A stretch of DNA of 64,000 nt from Aquisalibacillus elongatus (GCF_003843875.1 NZ_RKRF01000008.1:558001-622000); one strand, 5' to 3'; counted from the first letter of the stretch, positions 36,121-44,890 are shown. Program-made: numbers and translations. The notes: generated from the sequence alone by a model not told the origin.

Positions 36121-36612
36121 ATGTCTACTGAACATGAAGTTAATTTAAACCCGTTTATGTATTCATACAACATTTTAAAGGACAATATTAAGAATCAACC
36201 CATTGATTATTTACAATTACATGAAATACAAATGAAAATTGGTAAACTAGGTGAAGCGTTTGTCTATGAAATTGAATGTGAGAAATTAAAGGGTACAAAA
36301 TTTGAGTTAGAAATAGATAATAAAAAAGCCTTAGACCCTAAAAATGGTTACGATATTCTCTCATTTACTATTGAGGGTGAGCCAATTCATATAGAGGTTA
36401 AAGCTACAACGGGAACGGAAGAGACTTTCTACTTGTCTAAAAATGAATTTAGAACAGCGGAAGAAATGAAGAAAAAAGGGAAAGTTTATGTAATTTATTT
36501 TGTTCGAGATATAATGTCTGATAACCCTAATTTAAATATAATTAAAGATATTACAAATAATGAAGAATACTCATTTGAAGAAATGAATTGGAAAGTATCG
36601 AAAATTTTATAA
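36121..36612 (+). CDS. DUF3883-type nuclease-fold protein
   Basis: 163 residues. IGKLGEAFVYEIE (Glu45), NGYDILSF (Asp78) and IHIEVKATTG (Glu92-x-Lys94) reproduce the core of the DUF3883 restriction-like domain found at the ends of many defence proteins; here it is nearly the whole protein. The ribosome site is weak. It continues the run of nuclease-like genes, 48 bp after the recombinase-like gene. Confidence 0.7.
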   Translation: MSTEHEVNLNPFMYSYNILKDNIKNQPIDYLQLHEIQMKIGKLGEAFVYEIECEKLKGTKFELEIDNKKALDPKNGYDILSFTIEGEPIHIEVKATTGTEETFYLSKNEFRTAEEMKKKGKVYVIYFVRDIMSDNPNLNIIKDITNNEEYSFEEMNWKVSKIL

Positions 36613-36835
36613 CATCATATTAAATGAAAATATAATTTTATCATGATTTTAAAGATGGTGGGTAGTTGATTGAAAATTTTAAAATTAATTAAAATAGTTT
36701 TTGGTAATATATGCAATTTGATTCTAGTGTCATATATATGTAAGAAGAGAGGCTATTTCCAGTCTCAAAAACGGTAAGATTTGGGATGTTTTTTTCAATT
36801 TAAACTCTAAATAAGGTTACAGAGGAAGTTGAAGA

Positions 36836-37938
36836 ATGGAATGTTATGTATGTAACAATGATTTAACAAAAGAAAATGAGACTGAAGAACATATTATATT
36901 AAATGCAATCGGAGGAAAATTAAAATCAAAAAAACTAGTATGTAAAGACTGTAATTCAAAGTTTGGCTTTGAAATTGACAACATACTTGCTGAACAGTTA
37001 AATCCAATAGCGAATCTATTAGATGTTAAACGGGACAGGGGCCAACCTCGTAGTATCAAAGGAACATATCAAAACAAAGAAATTTTAATTGAGCCTGGAG
37101 GAAAAATGAAACTTGCAAGACCCTATTTTGATTTGGATAAAAATCACTTTAAAATTCAAACATCATCAACAAAACAAGCTAGGCAAGTACTTAATGGGTT
37201 AAAAAGGAAATATAAACAAATCGATATTGAAGAAAATCTTAATAATGCAAAAAGAAACAAGTCTTATTTACCTTCTGTTACCATTAATATTAATTTTGGA
37301 GGAGAGAATACTAGCCGTGCTTTATGTAAAATGGCTGTGAATTATTTCATTTTTAACGGAGGTAATCGAAATGAGATAAAACATCTTTTACCTTTTATAA
37401 ATGGAGAAAAAGCTGAAGAAGAAGTAGAAGTTTATTATTTTTACCCTAAATCAGAGGTTTTTAATAAAGGTGATAATGACATATACCATTCTTTGATATC
37501 ATTGGTGAACCCCAACATAATCTTCTTTATGTTTTTATTGAACTTTTTAACGAATTTAAAATGGTTGTTTTTTTAAACAGTCAATACATTGGAAACCAAG
37601 TATATGAAAGTTATCATTATAATGTAGTTACCAATGAAGTAGTCGTGTTTGAAGAGCCTGTTAGTATTTCACCTCAGCAAATAAAAAAATACACTTCTAA
37701 AAATATTAATACAAAAAAGTTTAAAGAAAGAATGAAATACCTGTTGCAGAGAATAGATAAAATTGTAATTGATAGAAGGATAAATGAAATAACAACGAAT
37801 GCTATGAAGGAAATGAATGAAAAATATCCTCAAAAAGAAAATCCAGTATTTACTCAAGAAATGATAAGTTTTTTGTCTGAAAAGATAGCTAAAGAGTTTG
37901 TTTTGTCATTTCAACATAGATTTAGTAAAAAGAATTAG
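36836..37938 (+). pseudogene. HNH endonuclease gene disrupted by a one-base frameshift
   Basis: The N-terminal part has CYVCNNDL, EEHIILNAIGG and VCKDCNSKFG, an HNH-type nuclease with two CxxC zinc pairs. The frame starting at 36836 runs into an unlikely hydrophobic tail after DNDIYHS, ending at 37576. From about 37492 another frame continues smoothly (FDIIGEPQHNLLYVF) to 37938. Restoring one T in CATTCTTTGATATC joins them into about 367 residues. A TTTT to TTT deletion in a homopolymer explains this; either the gene is dead or the base call is wrong. Confidence 0.75.
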
Positions 37939-37973
37939 TTAATAAAGTAACAAGTAATATAGATGTTAACACA

Positions 37974-38055
37974 TTGAACGAGTGACGGAGTTGAATGTTG
38001 ATTTTGTCATTTCGTTCAATTAATATATTATTAACGTAATTAATTACGTTAATAA
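37974..38055. repeat. Inverted repeats near the right island end
   Basis: TTGAACGAGTGAC (37974) pairs with GTCATTTCGTTCAA (38006-38019). Next comes a 28-bp perfect palindrome at 38028-38055 centred on AATTAATT. Neither has a T run. They could be transcript-end structures or protein-binding sites for excision; nothing else is visible between 37939 and 38161 apart from the 17-bp arm-site motif. Confidence 0.6.
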
Positions 38056-38066
38056 ATCAAATAACA

Positions 38067-38083
38067 CGAAATGCAAGTAGAAA
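38067..38083 (+). repeat. Right copy of the inverted 17-bp end motif
   Basis: CGAAATGCAAGTAGAAA, identical to the minus strand at 11126-11142. It lies 79 bp inside attR, and the left copy lies 116 bp inside attL. Confidence 0.6.
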
Positions 38084-38161
38084 TTTCACGACATTTAACC
38101 TCGAAATATTACGTAAGCAGTTCGATTGCACGTGAGCGAGTCTTGTGTTTTGCCGAGTGGA

Positions 38162-38226
38162 GTGTAACGGATAACACATGAGATTCCGGTTCTCACGATG
38201 GGGGTTCGATTCCCTCCGAGGGCGTT
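38162..38226 (+). repeat. Right attachment site (attR), partial tRNA-Arg copy
   Basis: Perfect 65-bp copy of the 3' part of tRNA-Arg. The 5' acceptor strand is missing (TGCCGAGTGGA precedes it and does not pair with CGAGGGC), so this is not a working tRNA gene. Confidence 0.9.
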
Positions 38227-38278
38227 TATATTAAAATCAAAATCCCAAATAGAGTGCCCAAATAATATGAAACATAAA

Positions 38279-38331
38279 AAACACCTCCTATGTCTAAATT
38301 ATTATTAATTTGACTTTTAAGAGGTGTTTTT
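38279..38331. terminator. Bidirectional terminator downstream of ktrB-like gene
   Basis: AACACCTC and GAGGTGTT separated by 33 bases, with A run to the left and T run to the right, so it can stop transcripts from the minus-strand K+ transporter. Confidence 0.65.
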
Positions 38332-38378
38332 CTTTATGAGCAAAAACAATTTTTTAGTAAGACACGATATAGTTTTTA

Positions 38379-39746
38379 TTAGCCTATAATAACCTTCTCT
38401 TTTGGATAGTGATAATTGTCTTTATAAGTATATCCTCGTAATAAGAATAGGAAAGAGAAAATGCCAATACGACCCACAAACATAAGAAATATAATTACAC
38501 ATTTACCTGGAGTAGATAGTTCTGGTGTAATGCCCATGGATAATCCAGTCGTTCCGAAAGCTGATGACACTTCAAACATGATGGCCATTAATGGAAAATT
38601 TTCTATCTGAGTCAGAACAATAATGGCCAAAATACATAGCATGCCAGCTGTTGTAATGACAATAAATGATCTTATAATATCTTCAGTTTCGATTTCACGC
38701 CCAAATACTTTAATGGATTGGCGCCCTTTGGAAAAGTTATAAATTGTTAATAGCATAATAGCAAATGTTGTCGTTCTAATACCTCCACCAACACTACTAG
38801 GTGATGCCCCAATAAACATAAGAGCACACATCATAATTAATGTAGGGTTTGTGAATTCACTTACATCCATTGTAGACAGACCGCCATTCCGAGTCGTGAC
38901 ACTTTGAAACAGACTATAAAAAATTCGTTCATGCCAAGATTTATCAGCAAAAAACGTTCCATTATGTTCTAGCAATAAAATTAATACAAATCCCACTAAT
39001 ATTAATATAAAAAAAGTGAGTGTAGTTAATTTTGTAAATAAAGAAAAACTGTTTTTAGGATGTATCTCTCTACGCCCTTTCGAAATGAGATCCTGGACTT
39101 CTATTAATACAGGAAAACCAATTGCACCAAGGATTAGTAATAACATATTTACAAATTGAACGAAGTAGTCATTAGAAAATGGCTGGAGTGATGAACCGGT
39201 AATATCAAAACCAGCATTTGTCGTTGCACTGACTGCACCAAAAAAGCCTTGTAATATTGCTTCATACCACGTATCGAAGTATTGTAAGAAATAAGTACTA
39301 AGGATTATAGTGCCTACCAATTCAACGATTAATACGATCTTAAAGACTTTTAATAATAAATTGACTAATCCCCCTAGGGTTGCTCTATTTTGGTCAATTT
39401 GTATAAGCGCTCGCCCTTTTAATCCAATTTTTTTACCTAACAATACCCAGATTAAAGTGCCAAGTGTCATGATCCCAATGCCACCAAACTGTAATACGAC
39501 CGCTAATGCAATACTACCTGCTGCATTAAACGTTTCTGCTGTAGAAACGACAGTAAGACCAGTGACACTCACAGCACTTACAGCTGTAAATAATAGATCA
39601 ATAAACGTTAACTCCACACCTTCATTATGAAAAAAAGGAAAGCTTAATAATATTGTCGAAAACAAGACGGCCACAACATAGAAGAGAACAATTAATCTTA
39701 TTGTTGATAACTGTGTTATTTTAAATATTTTTGAAAATATTTTCAT
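38379..39746 (-). CDS. ktrB: KtrB/TrkH-type K+ translocating subunit
   Basis: 455-residue membrane protein of the Trk/Ktr/HKT superfamily. It has the repeated pore motifs with their glycines: SVTGLTVV (about residue 60), ATTNAGFD, TRNGGLST and GTTGLSMG. These four half-pore loops make the K+ filter. The RCK-domain partner KtrA is not in the window, which is usual for ktrB/ktrD paralogs in Bacilli. It is transcribed towards the island but lies outside it, with core-like composition. Confidence 0.88.
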   Translation of the reverse strand: MKIFSKIFKITQLSTIRLIVLFYVVAVLFSTILLSFPFFHNEGVELTFIDLLFTAVSAVSVTGLTVVSTAETFNAAGSIALAVVLQFGGIGIMTLGTLIWVLLGKKIGLKGRALIQIDQNRATLGGLVNLLLKVFKIVLIVELVGTIILSTYFLQYFDTWYEAILQGFFGAVSATTNAGFDITGSSLQPFSNDYFVQFVNMLLLILGAIGFPVLIEVQDLISKGRREIHPKNSFSLFTKLTTLTFFILILVGFVLILLLEHNGTFFADKSWHERIFYSLFQSVTTRNGGLSTMDVSEFTNPTLIMMCALMFIGASPSSVGGGIRTTTFAIMLLTIYNFSKGRQSIKVFGREIETEDIIRSFIVITTAGMLCILAIIVLTQIENFPLMAIMFEVSSAFGTTGLSMGITPELSTPGKCVIIFLMFVGRIGIFSFLFLLRGYTYKDNYHYPKEKVIIG

Positions 39747-40104
39747 AAATATTTCCCCCGTTTAGTCGGTGGCTTAAAATATTATATGGTAAGTAAATCA
39801 CTGGTTTATATAAAAATCAATATTAAATTTGCTTTAAAATCTATTAATAGAGGGAAGTTTTCAACACATATTCCAACACATAAGAAGATGAAATTACTAA
39901 TACATCAACGTTTAAAAATAATTATAAATTCCTTTGAAGAGCGTTTTGATAAAAATTGACGAGTGGAAAACAACCTCAATCCCTTGCAAACAAAGGGGTT
40001 GAGGTTATTTTTGTCTATAATCTACAATTGCATCAATTTTCCAATTACTTTAAGATTAAAACACATAAATTTGTTTCGTAGATTTTTTCTTAGGAGAGTG
40101 ATTT
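39747..40104. other. Divergent gap with an isolated terminator-like hairpin
   Basis: No gene. At 39972-40012 it holds a hairpin (AACCTCAATCCCTT/AAGGGGTTGAGGTT) followed by ATTTTTG. A near copy with compensating base changes closes the next gene at 40422-40464. Confidence 0.6.
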
Positions 40105-40416
40105 ATTATAAATAAAATAACTATGATGTCGATTTTCATCGCTTTTATTTTACTGTGTGTTAGTTGTTCTCCTAGTGAAGAAAACTTACACTATGAAGGA
40201 GTGACGGGATCAATTATTAATATCGATGATAATTCATTTTTGATACAAAGTAATAATGAAAAAGTGGATTTAACAATTACTAATGATACTGTCTTTGAGG
40301 GAAAAGATCGTAATGATTTTAAAAAAGGTGACAAAGTTAAAACTTGGTATAGTAATGAACCTCTTGATAGCAATCCATTACAGGTTGGAGCATCAAAAAT
40401 AGAATTTATTGAATAA
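40105..40416 (+). CDS. Small secreted or lipoprotein (DUF3221-like), non-canonical start
   Basis: The first ATG (40123) is 26 bases from the ribosome site. TAGGAGAG (40091-40098) instead points to ATT 40105 or ATA 40108, giving a basic start (NKIT) before the membrane stretch MMSIFIAFILLCVSCSP, which ends in a lipobox-like VSC. Mature part: GVTGSIINIDDNSFLIQSN, then a small beta domain with KKGDKVKTWYSN, resembling DUF3221 secreted proteins. The position of the ribosome site makes an AUU/AUA start likely. Confidence 0.6.
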   Translation: MINKITMMSIFIAFILLCVSCSPSEENLHYEGVTGSIINIDDNSFLIQSNNEKVDLTITNDTVFEGKDRNDFKKGDKVKTWYSNEPLDSNPLQVGASKIEFIE

Positions 40417-40421
40417 ATATA

Positions 40422-40464
40422 AACAACCCCAATCCCTTGCAACAAAGGGATTGGGGTTGTTTTT
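40422..40464 (+). terminator. Terminator after the small lipoprotein gene
   Basis: AACAACCCCAATCCCTT with its complement and a T run; almost the same as the hairpin at 39972-40012. Confidence 0.85.
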
Positions 40465-40542
40465 GCACTAAATAAATGCAAGAAACAATATTAGACTCAT
40501 ATAGTATGGATAACGTCACATTTGTTGGGAGTGAGCCTGATC

Positions 40543-40707
40543 ATGCTCAAATACAAAATACTATTAGGTTTATTATGTATAATTACAATAGTAAACGGTG
40601 TTTATACGTATCTCAATCCAGGTAGTAACTTTCTTTCTACACTAAACCCCATACTATTATTCTTAATAGCTATAGTTTTGTTAATAATTGGAAAGAAGTC
40701 GGATTAA
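40543..40707 (+). CDS. Small membrane protein (54 aa)
   Basis: Two membrane segments (LLGLLCIITIVNGVYTYL and ILLFLIAIVLLIIG) joined by a short loop NPGSNFLSTLN, with a basic tail. ATG 40543 is preceded by GGGAG at an 11-base distance, slightly long. No family recognised. Confidence 0.5.
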   Translation: MLKYKILLGLLCIITIVNGVYTYLNPGSNFLSTLNPILLFLIAIVLLIIGKKSD

Positions 40708-40973
40708 CCAAATATTGATTGATATAAATAACCAATATACATGAATATAAAAAAGCTAAGACTCATGAAGATATTTGAAATGATGCCTATTTTGCTTTTG
40801 CCTAAATATCCTAGAAAAATTCCAATGGGGTTAATAAAAAATGTGATGATCCAATAACCGTATGCCTCTTGGAGAATAATGTTAGGGAGCCATGCAGCTA
40901 GTCCAATTAGTATACAAAAAAATGAAAGATACCTACATATGGTTTTAACATTATTCAATAGACTTCGCCCCAT
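40704..40973 (-). CDS. Small multi-span membrane protein (89 aa)
   Basis: Three hydrophobic segments (ICRYLSFFCILIGLAAWL, GYWIITFFINPIGIFLGYLG and ISNIFMSLSFFIFMYIGYLY). It converges with the 54-aa gene and overlaps its end by 4 bp. I do not recognise the family. Confidence 0.55.
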   Translation of the reverse strand: MGRSLLNNVKTICRYLSFFCILIGLAAWLPNIILQEAYGYWIITFFINPIGIFLGYLGKSKIGIISNIFMSLSFFIFMYIGYLYQSIFG

Positions 40974-41137
40974 TCCCTAAAAAAGTAATTGTATGAAAAT
41001 TGTACCATAAGAGGTATGTTGAAAAATGCTTCTTATTAAAATCAGGCACCGATTAAATTCGGTGTCTTTTGCTTTAGCGCAGTTTTAGGTCAAATTTCTA
41101 ATTTTGTAGTACAGAAAAACTATTTCCTTAATATTCC

Positions 41138-41167
41138 TTGACAAGAATATTCCTTAAATGGAATAAT
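41138..41167 (+). promoter_or_regulatory. Promoter and operator of the arsR-type operon
   Basis: TTGACA (41138-41143), 18-bp spacer, AATAAT (41162-41167). The palindrome ATTCC-TTAAAT-GGAAT at 41149-41164 overlaps the -10, as expected for autorepression by the ArsR protein encoded next. Confidence 0.65.
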
Positions 41168-41279
41168 AAAAATAACATCATAGTACGACTGAAATTTAAA
41201 TAAGGTGGAGGTGTTATGCTAACAAAACTCTTAAGTTTGGCGGTCGTATTCAAAATATTATGGTAGGAGCTGATTCAAC

Positions 41280-41606
41280 ATGAACGCACAGACATTTAGT
41301 GCATTGGCAGATTCTAATCGACTAGAAATCGTAGAGTTACTTCTTGATCAACCGTTATCAGTAGGGGAAATTACAGAGCAGCTTGACTTAAACCAACCTC
41401 AAACATCTAAACATTTACGTGTGTTGAGTGAAGCTGGATTAGTCGAGGTTCAGCCTGAAGCTAATCGCAGAATTTATAAATTAAAGGCAGAAACATTTCA
41501 GGAAATGGATAAGTGGCTCAACTCTTACCGCCGAATGTGGGAGGCAAAAATGGATCGATTGGATGATTATCTTGATGTATTACAAGGTAAGAAACCATTG
41601 AATTGA
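41280..41606 (+). CDS. ArsR-family winged-helix repressor
   Basis: 108 residues: ALADSNRLEIVELLL, SVGEITEQLDLNQPQTSKHLRVL (recognition helix) and EANRRIYKL (wing). No cysteine metal-site motif is visible, so it is one of the non-metal ArsR proteins that usually precede SRPBCC genes. It heads an operon with an SRPBCC gene and a VOC gene and probably controls both through the operator near 41149-41164. Confidence 0.88.
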   Translation: MNAQTFSALADSNRLEIVELLLDQPLSVGEITEQLDLNQPQTSKHLRVLSEAGLVEVQPEANRRIYKLKAETFQEMDKWLNSYRRMWEAKMDRLDDYLDVLQGKKPLN

Positions 41607-41655
41607 TGATTAGAAAAAGTTATTTACTAAATCTAAATCAAGGGAGGAACTTAAT

Positions 41656-42171
41656 ATGTCTATTAATGAAATGAGTTCTAAAGTGGAGAATGACCAGGTG
41701 CTGATTCTTGAACGTGATTTTGATGCGCCGCGTGACCTCGTTTTTGAAATGTTTAAAAAGCCTGAACACCTTAAGCATTGGTGGGGACCTGCTGGCTGGG
41801 AACTTCCCGTTTGTAAAGTTGATTTTAGGCGGGGAGGTATTTGGCATTACTGTATGAAATGTGTAGACCCTAATCAAGGTGATTTTTATGGAATGGAAGC
41901 GTGGGGTAAAGCCATTTACAAAGATATCATCGAGCCTGAGATGATAGCATATACAGATTATTTTTCGGATGCTGAAGGTAACATAAATGAAGAATTACCA
42001 CCTTCTGAGAATACATTAGAATTCGTCGATCTAGGTGGTCAAACAAAGCTCGTGAATCGTGCTGAGTTCAAATCTGCTGAAGATCTTAAAACAGTTATGG
42101 ATATGGGCATGCTCGAAGGTATCACCGAAACTTGGGATCGCCTAGAAGACTATCTTAACAAGGTTCAGTAA
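41656..42171 (+). CDS. SRPBCC (AHSA1-like) domain protein
   Basis: 171 residues of the Bet v1/START-like fold: ILERDFDAPRDLVFEMFKKP, EHLKHWWGPAGW, GMLEGITETWDRLEDYL are the characteristic strands of Activator-of-Hsp90-homolog-1-like proteins. It binds a small hydrophobic ligand in other members; the ligand is unknown here. Ribosome site AGGGAGG; 49 bp after the ArsR gene, same operon. Confidence 0.88.
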   Translation: MSINEMSSKVENDQVLILERDFDAPRDLVFEMFKKPEHLKHWWGPAGWELPVCKVDFRRGGIWHYCMKCVDPNQGDFYGMEAWGKAIYKDIIEPEMIAYTDYFSDAEGNINEELPPSENTLEFVDLGGQTKLVNRAEFKSAEDLKTVMDMGMLEGITETWDRLEDYLNKVQ

Positions 42172-42199
42172 GGTCTCAAGATTAATAAGGAGGAATTTA

Positions 42200-43111
42200 A
42201 TGCATAATCAAAAAATTGTCCCGCATTTATGGTTTGATGATCAAGCAAATGAAGCGGCCGAGTTTTATACGTCTATTTTTCCTGACTCAGCCATTACAAA
42301 TCTTTCGACTGTAAACGACACGCCGTCTGGAGATAGTGATATCGTGTCATTTAATCTAGCAGGATTTTCGTTTATGGCCATTAATGGAGGGCCACATTTT
42401 CAATTTAACCCTTCAATTTCCTTTTTCGTAAATTTCGATCCATCTAAGGATCCAAATGCGAAGGAAAACTTGGACTCACTATGGGATAATCTAGCGCAAG
42501 GTGGCGAACCACTTATGCCACTTCAAGAATATCCTTTCAGTAAACGCTATGGTTGGATCCAAGACAAATATGGTCTTACGTGGCAATTGATACTAAAGAG
42601 TGAAGAGGATGAAGAACAACCGTTTATCATGCCGTCGATGATGTTTGTTCAAGATATGGCTGGAAAGGCAGAGGAAGCAACTGATTATTATCTTTCTGTT
42701 TTTAACGACTCAGAGAGAGGGAGTTTGGCACGTTATCCTAGTGGTATGGAACCAGAACAAGAAGGAACGGTTATGTATACGGATTTTATGCTTGAGAATC
42801 AGTGGTTTGCGGCTATGGATAGTGCGCAGCAACATGATTTTAAGTTTAATGAAGCCATCTCACTATTGGTTAAATGTGAAAATCAAGACGAGATTGATTA
42901 CTATTGGGATCGACTTTCTTCAGATCCAACGGCTGAACAATGTGGCTGGTTAAAAGACCCTTATGGTGTCTCATGGCAAGTCTGGCCCGAAGTGATGGGG
43001 GAAATGCTGTCGGAGGCTGAAGGCGAACAGAAGGAACGTCTGACCCAAACGTTTCTACAGATGAAGAAGTTTGATATACGTAAGCTGGAGGAGGCGTTTC
43101 GTGGTAAATAG
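42200..43111 (+). CDS. VOC/PhnB-like protein with two tandem domains
   Basis: 303 residues, two related halves. The first has VPHLWFDDQANEAAEFYTSI and KRYGWIQDKYGLTWQLIL, the second MFVQDMAGKAEEATDYYLSV and CGWLKDPYGVSWQVWP. Both match the PhnB/3-demethylubiquinone-methyltransferase-like VOC family. Third gene of the arsR operon, 28 bp after the SRPBCC gene. Substrate unknown. Confidence 0.88.
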   Translation: MHNQKIVPHLWFDDQANEAAEFYTSIFPDSAITNLSTVNDTPSGDSDIVSFNLAGFSFMAINGGPHFQFNPSISFFVNFDPSKDPNAKENLDSLWDNLAQGGEPLMPLQEYPFSKRYGWIQDKYGLTWQLILKSEEDEEQPFIMPSMMFVQDMAGKAEEATDYYLSVFNDSERGSLARYPSGMEPEQEGTVMYTDFMLENQWFAAMDSAQQHDFKFNEAISLLVKCENQDEIDYYWDRLSSDPTAEQCGWLKDPYGVSWQVWPEVMGEMLSEAEGEQKERLTQTFLQMKKFDIRKLEEAFRGK

Positions 43112-43432
43112 TCTGTAATTGTATATTAAATATAAGTGTATGTTACATGAAAGAATTGAATAATATAAGTTATAATTAAAAGGAATGCTATCTCATCACA
43201 GCTCCGCATGCATGATAGTGAGCTGTTCACTCTCTTAGATGCTTAGTTTTTCTTACGACTACCTTGCTCCCTTAAGCAAGGTAGTTTTCTTTTGTCTGCG
43301 TTGATCATAAACATCAACGGTAAAACAAACTTCCTTTATAACAATCGTTATGTAATTAGACAATTGCGACATTTAACAAAACCCTTCATATTTATCCAAT
43401 ATTAACCGATACCTCCAATTAGGAGGGATATC
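43112..43432 (+). other. Intergenic stretch with a possible small RNA
   Basis: A TATAAT at about 43170 is followed by a hairpin (ACAGCTC/GAGCTGT, about 43198-43227) and the terminator at 43259-43292. This could be a short RNA of about 110 nt, or only the end of the arsR operon. Nothing else is seen until the yfmT ribosome site. Confidence 0.35.
43259..43292 (+). terminator. Strong intrinsic terminator
   Basis: Perfect 10-bp stem CTACCTTGCT/AGCAAGGTAG with loop CCCTTA and TTTTCTTTT. Confidence 0.9.
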
Positions 43433-44890
43433 ATGTTAGACATTCAATTATTAAACAAACAATTCATTGCAGGAAAATGGATTGATGGACAAAGTAGTAA
43501 AACGTTAAAAGACCTGAACCCTTATAATGGTGAGCTCATAACAGAATTTAAAATGGCTTCGACTGATGATGTTGATCAAGCTTATCAAGCAGCTCAAGAT
43601 GCGATGGAAGAATGGAATCAGATTAACGCATATAAACAGCGAGATATTCTTGAAAATGCGGTGAAGTACATAGAAGAGCACGAAGAGGATATCGCGAATA
43701 TTATCATTGATGAATTAGGTGGGACTCGACTTAAGGCGGCTTTTGAGATCGGTCTTGTTAAAAATATGATTAAAGAAGCGGCAACGTTTCCGTTAAAGAA
43801 AGAGGGCAAGATTTTACCATCTGTTGAGGATGGAAAAGAAAATCGGTTATATCGTTTACCGGCAGGGGTTGTCGGTGTTATTAGTCCGTTTAACTTTCCG
43901 TTTTTCTTATCGATTAAATCGATTGCTCCGGCTCTTGGTGCAGGAAATGGTGTTGTACTTAAAGCGCATGAGGAAACGCCAATTGTTGGTGGGACGTTGA
44001 TTGCTAAGATTTTTGAAGAAGCAGGCGTTCCAAAAGGGCTCTTTAACGTCATTGTGACGGACATCAAAGAAATTGGGGATTCGTTTGTCGAGCATACGAT
44101 TCCGAGAATTATTTCATTTACTGGTTCAACAGCCGTTGGTCGACACATTGCTCAGGTAGCAGCTAAAAACTTTAAAAAGCCATTGCTTGAATTAGGTGGC
44201 AACAGTGCCTTTATCGTGTTAGATGACGCCGATATTGATTATGCGGTGAATGCAGCGGCGTTCAGTCGTTTTACGCACCAAGGACAAATTTGTATGTCGG
44301 CGAACCGGGTCATGGTTCATGAGTCGATCTATGATGAGTTTGTAAGTAAGTTTAAAGAAAAAATTGCATCACTTAAAACGGGTGACCCTCGCGATCCGGA
44401 TACGGTAATTGGTCCGGTTGTTAATGAAGGGGCTGCTCAGAACCTTGAGAGATTAATAGAAAAAGGTATTGAGCAAGGCGCAACAGCAGTTCTAAAAGGT
44501 AATATTTCTGGAAACATGGTGGAGCCAACGATTTTAGCTGATGTGACGACAGATATGGATGTAGCTCAAGAGGAAATGTTTGGTCCAGTTGTTGGTGTTA
44601 TGAAGTTTAAGACAGATGAGGAAGCGATTCAAATCGCCAATGATGCTCAATTTGGTTTAAGTGGTGCGGTCCATACGGCTGATGGTGAGCGTGGCGTACA
44701 GCTAGCTAAACAAGTTCAAACGGGGATGATTCATGTCAATGACATTACGATTAATGATGAACCGATTGTTGCTTTCGGTGGCGAAAAACAGTCCGGCATT
44801 GGTCGTTTAAATGGTGAGTGGAGTTTAGAAGAATTTACGACGTTAAAATGGATTTCGATCAATCATGGTCAGCGTCAATTACCATACTAA
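43433..44890 (+). CDS. yfmT: Aldehyde dehydrogenase, YfmT-like (aromatic aldehyde type)
   Basis: 485 residues, full length. NAD-binding PFNFPF, catalytic glutamate in LELGGNSAF, and the catalytic cysteine in QGQICMSANRVMVHE are visible. The C-terminus (EEFTTLKWISINHGQRQLPY) closely follows the YfmT pattern. It is followed by a soluble chemoreceptor, the same order as yfmT-yfmS in B. subtilis. Oxidation of benzaldehyde or vanillin-like substrates is family knowledge. Confidence 0.88.
   Translation: MLDIQLLNKQFIAGKWIDGQSSKTLKDLNPYNGELITEFKMASTDDVDQAYQAAQDAMEEWNQINAYKQRDILENAVKYIEEHEEDIANIIIDELGGTRLKAAFEIGLVKNMIKEAATFPLKKEGKILPSVEDGKENRLYRLPAGVVGVISPFNFPFFLSIKSIAPALGAGNGVVLKAHEETPIVGGTLIAKIFEEAGVPKGLFNVIVTDIKEIGDSFVEHTIPRIISFTGSTAVGRHIAQVAAKNFKKPLLELGGNSAFIVLDDADIDYAVNAAAFSRFTHQGQICMSANRVMVHESIYDEFVSKFKEKIASLKTGDPRDPDTVIGPVVNEGAAQNLERLIEKGIEQGATAVLKGNISGNMVEPTILADVTTDMDVAQEEMFGPVVGVMKFKTDEEAIQIANDAQFGLSGAVHTADGERGVQLAKQVQTGMIHVNDITINDEPIVAFGGEKQSGIGRLNGEWSLEEFTTLKWISINHGQRQLPY

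Larger units (their letters stand above)
10946..38226. mobile_element. Integrated genomic island (defence island) at tRNA-Arg
   Basis: The element is bounded by a perfect 65-bp direct repeat (10946-11010 and 38162-38226) from the 3' part of tRNA-Arg. It carries a tyrosine integrase immediately inside the left end and has strikingly lower GC than both flanks. No phage structural, replication or conjugation genes are visible, so it resembles an integrative island or satellite that may need help to move. Its cargo is dominated by nucleases, an R-M-like pair, CBASS and other defence-type genes. Confidence 0.9.

Noticed and set aside
12946..38083. Intact prophage
   Set aside because: There are no capsid, portal, terminase, tail or lysis genes in the island.
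38162..38226. Second tRNA-Arg gene
   Set aside because: The 5' acceptor strand does not match; it is only the 3' part left by integration.
41040..41075. Terminator for the small gene at 40543
   Set aside because: The hairpin CACCGA/TCGGTG is over 300 bp away and its T run is weak; I could not tie it to any gene.
43618..44148. Minus-strand frame of 176 codons inside yfmT
   Set aside because: It is a shadow of the aldehyde dehydrogenase gene with no ribosome site.
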